DNA from: Thermoguttaceae bacterium
GTDB taxonomy: Bacteria; Planctomycetota; Planctomycetia; Pirellulales; Thermoguttaceae
Direction: 5' to 3'
Length of the DNA: 64,000 nucleotides
Assembly: GCA_017441605.1 (NCBI GenBank)
Contig: JAFRXD010000093.1
Location: forward strand, 18,381 to 82,380
Shown: piece after piece, positions 21,665 to 29,653 of the stretch
Position numbering within the stretch: the stretch's first letter is position 1
Layout: every line of letters starts with the position of its first letter
Program-made: the position numbers and the translations under genes
Notes under the pieces: model-generated
Databases searched by the model: none
Seen by the model: the letters and a program-made list of their open reading frames with translations, nothing else
Told to the model about the DNA's origin: nothing

Positions 21665-22048
21665 TTACCGTTGGAACTTATGCCGCCCCGAGCTCGACGA
21701 CGAGCCCGGGACATGGCGAAGGATAACGATTTTGGGGCGGTTTGTCAATACTCCGGCGAGCGCCGTCCGCTCGTCGATCGCGGGCCATTTCATTATCTGA
21801 CCGAGCGTCCAAGGGATCAAATAGTAGACGACGCCTATGTAGATCAGAAGTAATCCTTTGTTGTCGGGAATTACCCCTTTTTCCGTTCCCCAATACCAGA
21901 GAAAGAGCGGCGCCACGATAAGCGCCGCGCCAACGACTCCGGCGAGAACGAGCGCGACAAGAAAGACTACGCCCGTGAGAAGCCACTGAACGGGTTTCCC
22001 TAAAAACTCTAAAACGTCAAAGAGACGACTCCAGCGCTCGACTCCTTT
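21665..22048 (-). pseudogene. membrane protein ORF without a standard start
   Basis: This open frame of about 127 codons encodes a convincing membrane protein. It has an amphipathic start (ERWSRLFDVLEFLGKP), a long hydrophobic stretch (LLTGVVFLVALVLAGVVGAALIVA), a short loop, a second helix (GLLLIYIGVVYYLIP) and a Ser-rich, basic tail. No ATG, GTG or TTG occurs between the preceding TAG (22049-22051) and a GTG at 21916, which lies inside the first membrane helix. The frame is the same as that of the 42-codon ORF directly upstream, so the two could be one gene broken by an amber codon. GGAG lies just after the TAG but is not followed by a usable start. It ends 14 bases before the LptC/OstA-like gene. 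It may be a pseudogene, use a non-standard start, or contain a sequencing error. Confidence 0.5.
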
Positions 22049-22177
22049 CTAATAGCGCTCGTTCTTTTCCCGGGCTTTCGCCTCGCGGAGTTCTCGCGCT
22101 TCCCTCGCCTCTCTCGCTTCTCGCTCGAATCGAAGTCTCTTCTTCCGTTCCGCCCTCGTTTCTTTTCTTCGTTTCAT
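22049..22177 (-). CDS. short basic charged ORF (42 residues)
   Basis: An ATG at 22177 follows a strong GAGGAGG ribosome binding site and opens a 42-residue frame of almost only Lys, Arg, Glu and Ala (MKRRKETRAERKKRLRFE..., then AREAREARELREAKAREK), a likely single charged helix. It ends in TAG, and the same frame continues into the membrane protein ORF. It could be a separate small protein, a leader, or the N-terminal cytoplasmic helix of the membrane protein. No family is recognised. Confidence 0.5.
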   Translation of the reverse strand: MKRRKETRAERKKRLRFEREAREAREARELREAKAREKNERY

Positions 22178-22214
22178 CGCTCCGCCTCCTCGAACGTTGA
22201 ATTGCCCTCGGAAA

Positions 22215-22242
22215 CAAAAAACGCGCCCGCAAGCGAGCGCGT
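22215..22242 (-). terminator. candidate terminator, minus strand
   Basis: Read on the minus strand, ACGCGC/GCGCGT enclose a 10-base loop and are followed by TTTTTT. It lies between the terminator of the aldo/keto reductase operon and the next minus-strand ORF (22177). Confidence 0.5.
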
Positions 22243-22357
22243 CCCGCTAATACCAAGTATGCGAAATCGGCGCGCGAGACAACGCCAATCCCGTTGGCAT
22301 ACGAACGAGCGACTCCAAAACCGGTTCCAAAACGACCAAGAACTCCCTAGCGTCGCT
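22243..22357. other. structured spacer between two terminators
   Basis: This 115-base stretch has no credible ORF. It contains a perfect 7-bp inverted repeat (GAGCGAC 22307-22313, GTCGCTC 22352-22358) and a small hairpin (GCCAA/TTGGC, 22283-22297). With a terminator on each side it could hold a small RNA, but no known family is recognised and it does not fold as a tRNA. Confidence 0.25.
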
Positions 22358-22386
22358 CCAAAAAGAAAAGAGCCCCCAACGGGGGC
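22358..22386 (-). terminator. terminator of galacturonate/UDP-sugar operon
   Basis: On the minus strand GCCCCC-GTT-GGGGGC is followed by TCTTTTCTTTTT. It lies 65 bases after the stop of the aldo/keto reductase gene. Confidence 0.85.
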
Positions 22387-22450
22387 TTGAGCGGTTTGCT
22401 CAATCGCGCGAACGCCGGCGCTTTTCCGAGCCGCGAGCGCGGAGCGCAAG

Positions 22451-23299
22451 TTAGGAAATCTTGAACGACCCGATATAGAGCGCGATATCGGGACTCGTCT
22501 CGTCGTAAATCGGGCTTTTTCCCGTGTCCAGCGACTTAATCGCGACCATGTCGTCTTGGTCGAGGACGAAGTCGAAGACGTCGAAGTTTTGAGCCATTCT
22601 CGCTTTCGAGGTCGTTTTGGGAATAACGGAAATCCCGCGTTGAATCGCCCAGCGGAGCATGACTTGCGCGGTCGTCTTGCCGTGTTTCTTGGCGATGATT
22701 TTGAGAATCGGCGCGTTGAAGACGTCGTTCTTGCCCTCGGCGAAAGGCGCCCACGCCTGATGCGCGATTTTGTGCAGCGCCATAAACTCGTTCGCGGCGG
22801 TCTGTTGGCGCCAGACGTTCGTCTCGATCTGGTTCACCGTCGGCTTGACTTCGTTGCAGTTGAACAGGTCGGCGAGGCGCTCGTTCCAGAACGACGTAAC
22901 CCCGATCGCGCGAATCCGTCCCTCTCTGTAGAGCTTTTCGAGCGCGCGCCAAGCCCCGTAGTAGTCCCCGTACGGCTTGTGCATTAGGTACAAGTCGAGG
23001 TAGTCCAGCCCCAGCTTTTTCATCGAGACGTCGAACGCCTTGAGCGCGGGCTCGTATCCGTAGTCTTGGACCCAAAGTTTCGTGGTAACAAAGATTTCCT
23101 CGCGTTTGATTCCGCTCTTCGCGATCGCCGCTCCGACCGCCTCTTCGTTCGAGTAAGCCGCCGCCGTGTCGATCAAGCGATAACCGACCGCGAGCGCGTC
23201 CGAGACGCAGCGCTCCGCCTCTTTGAGATCGTCGATCTGATACACCCCGTAACCGAGAATCGGGAGTTGAACTCCGTTGTAAAGCGAGATATGTTCCAT
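22451..23299 (-). CDS. aldo/keto reductase (AKR5, DkgA-like)
   Basis: This is a 282-residue single-domain aldo/keto reductase, a TIM-barrel NADPH-dependent carbonyl reductase. The catalytic tetrad is visible as Asp44 and Tyr49 (DTAAAYSNEEAVG), Lys74 (TTKLW) and His107 (LMHKPYGDYYG). The cofactor-loop phrase VIPKTTSKARMAQN is at the C-terminal side. It most resembles bacterial 2,5-diketo-gluconate reductase/morphine dehydrogenase types, which accept a wide range of aldehydes and ketones. It is the last gene of a three-gene unit, 25 bases after the nucleotidyltransferase-epimerase fusion, with AAGGA before its ATG. From context, reduction of a uronic acid or related keto sugar is possible, but the sequence does not establish the substrate. 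Confidence 0.9.
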   Translation of the reverse strand: MEHISLYNGVQLPILGYGVYQIDDLKEAERCVSDALAVGYRLIDTAAAYSNEEAVGAAIAKSGIKREEIFVTTKLWVQDYGYEPALKAFDVSMKKLGLDYLDLYLMHKPYGDYYGAWRALEKLYREGRIRAIGVTSFWNERLADLFNCNEVKPTVNQIETNVWRQQTAANEFMALHKIAHQAWAPFAEGKNDVFNAPILKIIAKKHGKTTAQVMLRWAIQRGISVIPKTTSKARMAQNFDVFDFVLDQDDMVAIKSLDTGKSPIYDETSPDIALYIGSFKIS

Positions 23300-23324
23300 C
23301 GCGCGTCCTTCTTATCCTATTAAA

Positions 23325-25103
23325 TCAAACGTTGTAAAAACTTCGGTACCATTCGACGAACTTCGCCATCCCGTCGGCGAGCTTGGTCGCGGGACGGAAT
23401 CCAAAATCGGCTTCGAGCCGCGAAACGTCGGCGCAAGTCTTGTGGACGTCCCCCGGCTGCATGGGCAGGAACTCTTTCTTCGCGGTCTTGCCCAAGAGTT
23501 TCTCGAGGATCGCGACCATGTCGGTCAGCTTTTCGGGACGGTCGTTCCCAATATTGTAAACCTTCGCGCGATCGCCTTTTGCGTTCGGCTTTGGCGGATT
23601 GGCGAGCATATTGACGATCCCTTGGACGATATCGTCGACGTAAGTGAAGTCGCGAAGCATGTCCCCGTTGTTAAACAGCTGGATCGGCTCGTCGTTCAAT
23701 ATCTTCCGAACGAAAATGAACGCCGCCATGTCCGGGCGACCGTACGGTCCGTAGACCGTAAAGAACCGCAGTCCGGTGCACGGGATATTGTACAAATGCG
23801 AGTACGAATAGGCGAACAGCTCGTTCGATTTTTTCGTCGCCGCGTAAAGGGAAATCGGATCGTCCGTCTTGTCCTCCGTCGAGAACGGGGAGCGCTCGCG
23901 GTTTCCGTACACCGAAGAGCTGGACGCGTAGAGCAAGTGCTCCGCGGGGTATTTGCGGCACGCTTCGAGCACGTTAAAGAACCCGACGACGTTCGAGCTC
24001 ACGTAGGCGTCCGGATTCGTAATCGAATAGCGCACGCCCGCTTGCGCCGCCAGATTCACGACGATCTCCGGCCGAAAGACTTTGAAAAGCCCCTCGAGCG
24101 GATCGCGGTCGGCGAGATCCCCCTTAACGAACGTGAATTTCGACGCGCGTCTCAAAATGTTCAAGCGCGCCTGTTTGAGCGCTGGATCGTAGTAATCGTT
24201 CACGTTGTCGTATCCGACGACCCGAGCTCCCTCGTCGAGGAGTCGACGCGCCAAGTGGAATCCGATAAATCCCGCCGCGCCCGTGATTAGATACCGCTTC
24301 TTCGGATCGAACGGCTTGAAGGCGCGCTTCCGGGTCGCGCTCGACCATGACGCGAACTCCGCGTCGATCTTGCGATACGCCTCCAAATTCCCGACGTCGT
24401 ACCGTCGACCGGGCATTTCCATCGCTCGAACGTCCTCTTCGCGCGCGAGCCACGAGACCAAGCTGCCCGGCGCGTCGAACTCGCAACCCTCGCTCAGCGC
24501 GCGACGAATCTTCGACGCCGTCAAATTGCGATAGGCGTAAAACGGGGGACAGCACCAGTTGGAGCTCGGATCCTTTGGCTTTTCGGTCATTTTCAAAACG
24601 CGATCCCCGTCGGCGATTTCAAGAACGCCGCATTTGCGCAGCTTCGTCGCGCTCGGTTCCCAATAGCGCATAACCGCGCTCCCGGAGATCCGATCAAAAT
24701 AGTCGAGAAACGAGGAGAGCGAGAAATCGAGGACGTTGTCCCCGGCGAGAACGAGTAGATCGCCTTGCAAATTTGCCTGTTCGATCGCGAGGAGAATATC
24801 TTTTACCGCGCCGAGCCGCGTCTCGTTCGTCAGCGTTCCGTCGTTGACGATCTCGATCGCCGCCTCGGACGGTCGCGCCCCTCCCTCGCCCCGCGCCTTC
24901 GCGTCTCGCCATTGGCAAAACTGGTCGTAAAACTTTGCGTTCGTTACGACGACGAACCGCTCGATCGAGCCGGTCGCGTCGAGGTCGTCGATCAAGCGGT
25001 CGGCGATCGTTTTCCCTCCGACCGTAAGCAGCGGCTTGGGAAAGTTCTGGGTGAGCGGATAGAGTCGCGTCGCGTATCCCGCCGCCAAAATAACGCAGTT
25101 CAT
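23325..25103 (-). CDS. sugar-1-P nucleotidyltransferase / UDP-GlcA 4-epimerase fusion
   Basis: This 592-residue protein joins two enzymes. Residues 1 to about 250 form a sugar-1-phosphate nucleotidyltransferase with LAAGYATRLYPLT...PKPLL (6-25) and the metal-binding GDN at 121-123. Residues about 268-592 form an NAD-dependent UDP-glucuronate 4-epimerase with GAAGFIG at 275-281, YDNVNDYYDPALK, AAQAGVRYSITNP and the catalytic Tyr420/Lys424 (YAATK). Both halves are complete, and the linker is about 20 residues. The epimerase interconverts UDP-glucuronate and UDP-galacturonate. The fused transferase is therefore inferred to make UDP-GalA (or UDP-GlcA) from the 1-phosphate produced by the upstream kinase, 18 bases away. 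GAGGAG precedes the ATG. The precise nucleotide and sugar specificity of the transferase cannot be read from the sequence; a thymidylyltransferase-like activity is the main alternative. Confidence 0.9.
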   Translation of the reverse strand: MNCVILAAGYATRLYPLTQNFPKPLLTVGGKTIADRLIDDLDATGSIERFVVVTNAKFYDQFCQWRDAKARGEGGARPSEAAIEIVNDGTLTNETRLGAVKDILLAIEQANLQGDLLVLAGDNVLDFSLSSFLDYFDRISGSAVMRYWEPSATKLRKCGVLEIADGDRVLKMTEKPKDPSSNWCCPPFYAYRNLTASKIRRALSEGCEFDAPGSLVSWLAREEDVRAMEMPGRRYDVGNLEAYRKIDAEFASWSSATRKRAFKPFDPKKRYLITGAAGFIGFHLARRLLDEGARVVGYDNVNDYYDPALKQARLNILRRASKFTFVKGDLADRDPLEGLFKVFRPEIVVNLAAQAGVRYSITNPDAYVSSNVVGFFNVLEACRKYPAEHLLYASSSSVYGNRERSPFSTEDKTDDPISLYAATKKSNELFAYSYSHLYNIPCTGLRFFTVYGPYGRPDMAAFIFVRKILNDEPIQLFNNGDMLRDFTYVDDIVQGIVNMLANPPKPNAKGDRAKVYNIGNDRPEKLTDMVAILEKLLGKTAKKEFLPMQPGDVHKTCADVSRLEADFGFRPATKLADGMAKFVEWYRSFYNV

Positions 25104-25121
25104 CTCGGTTCTCCTCGGGAC

Positions 25122-26306
25122 TTAGAAGTAATCGACGCCGTTCGACGTTTGACAAAAGTGAATCGAGAATTTCCCCTCGAGATTCGGGAATTCTCGCAAA
25201 TACCCGGCGGTCATCTTGGCGGCGACCGTCTCGCGCTTGGCGGGGTCGACGAGCGCCATGCAGCAACCCTTAAACCCGGCCCCGCTGAATCGCCCGCCGT
25301 AAACGCCGTCCACTTCGAGCATTAGCTCGTAGAGCGTTCGCAGTTCCTCCGAGCCGGTCTCGTAGTTGTGAATCGAGCTATAGCCGCTCTCGAAAACCAA
25401 CTGCCCGAACTTCTTGAGATTACCCGCGCGCCAGAGCTCCGCGCCCTGCTTGACTCGCGCCACCTCGGAGTAGTAGTGCGTCGCGCGCTTCCGCCAGTTC
25501 TCGGGCAGGCGCGAGGCGTATTTCTCGAAGACCGCGAACGGAACGTCGCGAAGCCGAGCTTCGGAGAAAAGCCCGCAGTCCATTTCCGCCCATCCCTTGA
25601 GCGCGTACGCCGAAGCCTTGAGCTCGTCGACCCGAACGTTGAATCGCGTCCCCGCCAGGCGCCGCTCGACCCCGCTGAAGAAGATCGCGATCTCGAACGG
25701 AGGGGTCTTGGGACTGCGCGGTATCAGCTCGTAGCGATCAGTTTTCGTGTCGAGGAATAGGAGTTTGTCTTTTTGGGAATAAACCTCGCAGCTTTGGTCG
25801 AGCTTTCCGACGTTGACCCCGACGTACTTCGTCTCCGCCTCGAGCGCCACCGCGATTAGGTCCGCGCGCGAGAGCCGGACGTTGTTCGCCTTGCAAAGCG
25901 CCGAGAGAAACGCGATAATGACCGCCGCCGAAGACGAGAGACCCCCGATCGGGAGCGAGCCCTCGATAACGCAGTTGAGGCCTCGTTTCAATTCGACCCG
26001 ATGATCGAGCGCCCAAGCCGCTCCGCGAAGGTAGTCCGCCCAGTCGTTTTGACGAGGGGGAATCCGATCGACGTGGAACGTCTTCTCTCCCTCGAAGTTC
26101 AGACTGCGAACCCGAACGACTCCGGCGGTCGGCGCGTAGACGATTTTAATTCCTTTGTCGATCGCGAATCCGGAGACGTAGCCGTACTGGTGGTCGACGT
26201 GCGCTCCTAACGGGCACACCCGATACGGGCAAAACGACTCAAAAATCTCCGGTTTCTTCTTTGTTTTCCCGTACCAGCGAACGAATTCTTCGCGCGCGCT
26301 CGTCAT
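25122..26306 (-). CDS. galacturonokinase-like GHMP kinase
   Basis: This 394-residue GHMP-family sugar kinase resembles galactokinase, and more specifically plant galacturonokinase, which makes alpha-D-galacturonate-1-phosphate. As recalled for that enzyme, the N-terminal motif is PYR-CPLGAH-DHQ (residues 28-40) in place of the galactokinase GRVNLIGEHTDY. GLSSSAA (122-128) is the ATP phosphate loop, YSSIHNYETGSEEL matches the plant protein, and GRFSGAGFKGCC (from about 338) is motif III. The open frame extends upstream to 26546, but the ATG at 26306 follows a near-perfect AGGAGGGG, so I take that start. It is the first gene of an operon with the nucleotidyltransferase/4-epimerase fusion, which supports a uronic-acid substrate. 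Galactokinase or another hexose-1-kinase remains possible. Confidence 0.82.
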   Translation of the reverse strand: MTSAREEFVRWYGKTKKKPEIFESFCPYRVCPLGAHVDHQYGYVSGFAIDKGIKIVYAPTAGVVRVRSLNFEGEKTFHVDRIPPRQNDWADYLRGAAWALDHRVELKRGLNCVIEGSLPIGGLSSSAAVIIAFLSALCKANNVRLSRADLIAVALEAETKYVGVNVGKLDQSCEVYSQKDKLLFLDTKTDRYELIPRSPKTPPFEIAIFFSGVERRLAGTRFNVRVDELKASAYALKGWAEMDCGLFSEARLRDVPFAVFEKYASRLPENWRKRATHYYSEVARVKQGAELWRAGNLKKFGQLVFESGYSSIHNYETGSEELRTLYELMLEVDGVYGGRFSGAGFKGCCMALVDPAKRETVAAKMTAGYLREFPNLEGKFSIHFCQTSNGVDYF

Positions 26307-26396
26307 GGCGCCCCTCCTGTTTGGACGTATTGGACTTGCGATTGTGTCGGTTTCGCGCCGTCGTTTTTCCGTTATGGCGCCGCGATTCCGCTCGCG

Positions 26397-26425
26397 ATTA
26401 TAGATTTTTTTGATGAAATCCGCAA
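26397..26425 (-). promoter_or_regulatory. promoter of galacturonokinase operon
   Basis: On the minus strand TTGCGG (26425-26420), a 17-base spacer and a perfect TATAAT (26402-26397) precede the kinase ATG by about 90 bases. Confidence 0.55.
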
Positions 26426-26469
26426 GAAAAACGCGAACTATTCGCTCGCTTTTTTGAGATTTTTCGCTA

Positions 26470-26520
26470 AAAAAGAATGAAAAAGGGGGCGAAGCGCGCC
26501 GCAAACGCCTCTTCGTCCCC
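26470..26520 (-). terminator. terminator of the 26551-29427 gene
   Basis: On the minus strand GGGGACGAAG pairs with CTTCGCCCCC (one G-T pair) across a 16-base loop and is followed by TTTTTCATTCTTTTTT. It starts about 30 bases after the gene's stop. Confidence 0.8.
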
Positions 26521-26550
26521 GAAAAATCGGGCGCGTTTTTTATCAAAACC

Positions 26551-29427
26551 CTAGAGCGAAATCTCGTCCTCGCCCTGAGATTCGATCGTTTCGACCCGCG
26601 TTCCGTCGACGATTACCTCGTATTTGACGCCCTTTTGAGCGGAAATCTTAACGACGTTCCCCTCGACCTTCGCCGGGAACGGGGAGATCAGCCTATGCTC
26701 GCCGCAGTCGACGACCGAGAGATTCGTCGGCTTTCCTTCGATCATATTGCGCAGTTGCCAGACGACGCACGGGTTGATGTACGGCCCGTTGAGGGTCTGA
26801 GAATCAAGGGTGAAGGAGTCCGGAAGAAGCCCGACGAATTTCGGCTCCGTTCCGAGCTGGCATTCGGCGCTCGCCACGATTCCCTCGGCGATTTTGAGCC
26901 AGTCGAGGGTCTTGTCGTGGGGCGCGAGACGAATCAGCGCGTGGGCGTAGTCGAGCCCGCACCATTGCACCGGGCGCCCCATCCAGTTCGGGGAGACCCA
27001 ACTCGTGGCGCCGAAGACCGCGATCGTCGCGTACTTCATAAGCGGCTGTTTCCCGGGCGTCAGTTCGTCGTCTTCCCACAGGTAAACGAACGGGATTCCG
27101 GTCAGCGCCCAGCGACGCGCCTCGTCGAGGTACTTTTGCTCTCCGGTCGCCTCGTAAACGTAAACGTTCGCCAAGCACATTCGCGCGGACGCCATAATGT
27201 CCGGCGTGTGAAGGGAAAGTTCCCAAACCTGCGCCCCCGCGGGCGTCTTGTATTGGTTCGCGAACTCGAGCCCTTTAATCGTCGCCGGAATTGCCTTGGG
27301 GTTCTTCGTTAAGCGCCAAACTTCCATCAGTTGAAAGAGACTGTTCGCGCAATGTCCCGACGCCGAGTCCGTCTTGCTTCCTTTCAAGTACTTGCCGGAG
27401 TAACGGAAAGAGCCGTCCTCTTTCTGGAGACCGAGGTGATGCTCCAATCGTCCGTTCAATTGGCTCGCGTAGTAGCTCCCCTTGCCGGTCAGTAAGAACG
27501 CCGCCGCGTTTTCTAAGTGCGCCCCTCCCGGGACGAGCTCCGGAACTTCCGGAAGCTTCCCGGAGATTTCCCAAATCGTCGAGGCGAAATCGACCCCGAA
27601 TCGCGGCGGAAAATGCTCGGGAGGCTCGTTCCCCATCACGGCGTGCCGCCAGCCTTTAGGAGTTTTCAAATTCGACTTCTCAAACCCGTCGAGCAGGAAT
27701 TGAGCCATCTCTTTTCCAACGTAAGGAGGCGTCGGGGGATCCGGCAAACCCATTGCGTTAACCGACCACAAAATAGCCTCTTCGATTGGCTCGAGCGCCG
27801 CGCCGACTCGGATTTTTCCCGAACCTTTCTTCGCGCAAGCGTCCATGCGAGAAGACGTTTCGTCTCCGTCGAGGAAGTCCGGAACCGCGAAGAACGAGCG
27901 GTCTTTCGGATTGTCGTAGAGTAGCGAGACCGATCCGCGATCCGTAACGATCGACGCGAACGGCGCGGTCGTCCAAGAGATCGGGCGCGCGAAGCGAATA
28001 TGCTCGGGCGTCTCGATATCGAGCGTCGACGAGCTCCGCTCTCCTTTCTCCAAGTACTCGCAACCGGAGTAGATCGCTTGCTCCATCTCCCCGAGGACGC
28101 GAATCGTCGGCGCGTGAATCGCGATCGGCGCGTCGAACTCGTACGAGAGAACCTCCCCGTCCAAGCGGAACTTCAGCGAGCCGACCGTCTTCCCCGTCTC
28201 CAAAACCGGAAGCTCCGGCGGATCGTTCGAGAGCGCGTCGAACTCGGTTAGCGCTTTCATCGTCGCGTTGAGATATTCGCGCGCCTTTTCGACCGGAACC
28301 TCGGCGATCGCGAACTCGACCGCGTCGCCGCTTTTCCCTTTAAGAACCGGAACGAGGCGCGCTCCCGGCTTGGCTCCCGCCTTGGGCGCGGGCGCGGCGG
28401 TCAAATCGAGTTTCGAAAAATCGGTCTCGTCCGGAAGGATCGCGCAGCCGTCTCCCTCCGGCTGGAAGAGCGGGCAAAGCGCCGCCGCGCGCTTTCCGTC
28501 TCGGAAGATTTCCGCCCCCGAGCCGTCCGAAGCGAAGACGACTTTCGTCGATCCGTTTTCAAGAGTCGGCGCCTCGGCGTCCGGCTTCGCGTCCGCGACG
28601 CTTTCGTGGAACGCGAAGAATCGTCGCGAGATAACGTCTCCGTCCGGAAGCGTCGCCGCGACTTCGATTTCCTCGAACGGCTTCTTTTGCGCGTAGTACA
28701 GATCGACCAGCGCGTCGTTGGAGATTTCAATCGTCGAGCCGGGATAAGATTTTCTCGGATCGACTCCAAAATACTTCGTCTTGACCTGAACCGGCGCGGG
28801 GTCGTTGTTGACGAGATCGAATTTAAGCGTCCCGTCCTCGACCGAGCAAGTTCCGAATTTAACCGGTTTATAGACGACGCGAATCAGTTCGACGCGCGCC
28901 AGTTCCGCTTTTCCCTCGGAGCCCCCGAGGTCGAAGCGCAGACGTAGCAAGGGGGCGGCGACGTCGAGCGGAACGACGTAGTCGCGGAATTCGTCGCTTA
29001 CCGGAAAATCGAAATGCGCCGAGCGCCCCTCGTCGTAGCCGCCGTTCTTCTCGTCGGCGAAGAAGATTTGCCCGCTTCCCTCGTTCGAGTGGCGAGCGGT
29101 TATTTTCACGAGCGTCTTCCCCTTGGTCTTTTGACGCGCGTCCTCCGGGACGAACGTTCCGAGCATGGCGCTGAAAATGTAGGGATCCGAAGTGGTCGAG
29201 TCGACGACGAGCGACTTCTCGCCCCGAGTTATCGTTACCTTGTCGCGCGCCTCCCAGCCGTCGAGTTTAACGTTCGGATCGGCGAAGTCGAGAACCCCGA
29301 GCGACTCGAACCCGACGATCTCTTGAGGAACCGGGTCGATCGGCGCGTCTTCCGCCGAGGCGAGCCCGACGAGCGCCGCGGACGCCAGCGTTACGAGCGC
29401 GAGCGATAAATATTTTGCGAGTTTCAT
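26551..29427 (-). CDS. secreted protein with alpha/alpha-toroid-like C-terminus
   Basis: This protein has 958 residues. The ATG at 29427 follows AAGGA and starts a clear Sec signal peptide (MKLAKYLSLALVTLASAALVGLASA, cut before EDA); the frame is open further upstream to 29508, but that start has no signal. The first half is beta-rich and looks like one or more carbohydrate-binding or sandwich domains (VLDFADPNVKLDGWEARDKV). The second half (about 560-900) shows paired helices such as SLHTPDIMASARMCLANVYVYEATGEQKYLDEARRWAL, typical of six-hairpin glycosidases and polysaccharide lyases. No catalytic motif could be fixed, so a role in polysaccharide breakdown is an inference. It is transcribed alone and ends in a strong terminator. 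Confidence 0.75.
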   Translation of the reverse strand: MKLAKYLSLALVTLASAALVGLASAEDAPIDPVPQEIVGFESLGVLDFADPNVKLDGWEARDKVTITRGEKSLVVDSTTSDPYIFSAMLGTFVPEDARQKTKGKTLVKITARHSNEGSGQIFFADEKNGGYDEGRSAHFDFPVSDEFRDYVVPLDVAAPLLRLRFDLGGSEGKAELARVELIRVVYKPVKFGTCSVEDGTLKFDLVNNDPAPVQVKTKYFGVDPRKSYPGSTIEISNDALVDLYYAQKKPFEEIEVAATLPDGDVISRRFFAFHESVADAKPDAEAPTLENGSTKVVFASDGSGAEIFRDGKRAAALCPLFQPEGDGCAILPDETDFSKLDLTAAPAPKAGAKPGARLVPVLKGKSGDAVEFAIAEVPVEKAREYLNATMKALTEFDALSNDPPELPVLETGKTVGSLKFRLDGEVLSYEFDAPIAIHAPTIRVLGEMEQAIYSGCEYLEKGERSSSTLDIETPEHIRFARPISWTTAPFASIVTDRGSVSLLYDNPKDRSFFAVPDFLDGDETSSRMDACAKKGSGKIRVGAALEPIEEAILWSVNAMGLPDPPTPPYVGKEMAQFLLDGFEKSNLKTPKGWRHAVMGNEPPEHFPPRFGVDFASTIWEISGKLPEVPELVPGGAHLENAAAFLLTGKGSYYASQLNGRLEHHLGLQKEDGSFRYSGKYLKGSKTDSASGHCANSLFQLMEVWRLTKNPKAIPATIKGLEFANQYKTPAGAQVWELSLHTPDIMASARMCLANVYVYEATGEQKYLDEARRWALTGIPFVYLWEDDELTPGKQPLMKYATIAVFGATSWVSPNWMGRPVQWCGLDYAHALIRLAPHDKTLDWLKIAEGIVASAECQLGTEPKFVGLLPDSFTLDSQTLNGPYINPCVVWQLRNMIEGKPTNLSVVDCGEHRLISPFPAKVEGNVVKISAQKGVKYEVIVDGTRVETIESQGEDEISL

Positions 29428-29479
29428 TTGTTGGTCCTTGGGTTGTTGAAAAAGCGCTCCGACGAGCGCGTCGCCCCTC

Positions 29480-29508
29480 ATTATAGCGCGTCGAGGGCTC
29501 GCGCGCAA
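29480..29508 (-). promoter_or_regulatory. promoter of the secreted protein gene
   Basis: On the minus strand TTGCGC (29508-29503), a 17-base spacer and TATAAT (29485-29480) lie about 53 bases before the ATG at 29427. It sits in the divergent spacer shared with the first EF-hand gene. Confidence 0.6.
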
Positions 29509-29653
29509 CGAACGCGATCGCGTTTCTTATCCGCAAAATTTTTTTCGAGAAACTTGCGCTCCGTTTTTCGCGTCGCTAAAATTGGCCGGTAGTTTTTCCG
29601 CGTCGGCCCGTTCCCGGCGCGACGATTTCCCATCAAGTAAGCGGAAGGCAACT

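Noticed and set aside
22307..22358. tRNA with a 7-bp acceptor-like stem
   Set aside because: Only 52 bases lie in the stem-enclosed segment, with no T-arm or anticodon arm.
25122..26546. 474-residue version of the kinase
   Set aside because: The first 80 residues are Lys/Arg-rich, cover the promoter and have no homology to the family; a strong ribosome binding site precedes the ATG at 26306.
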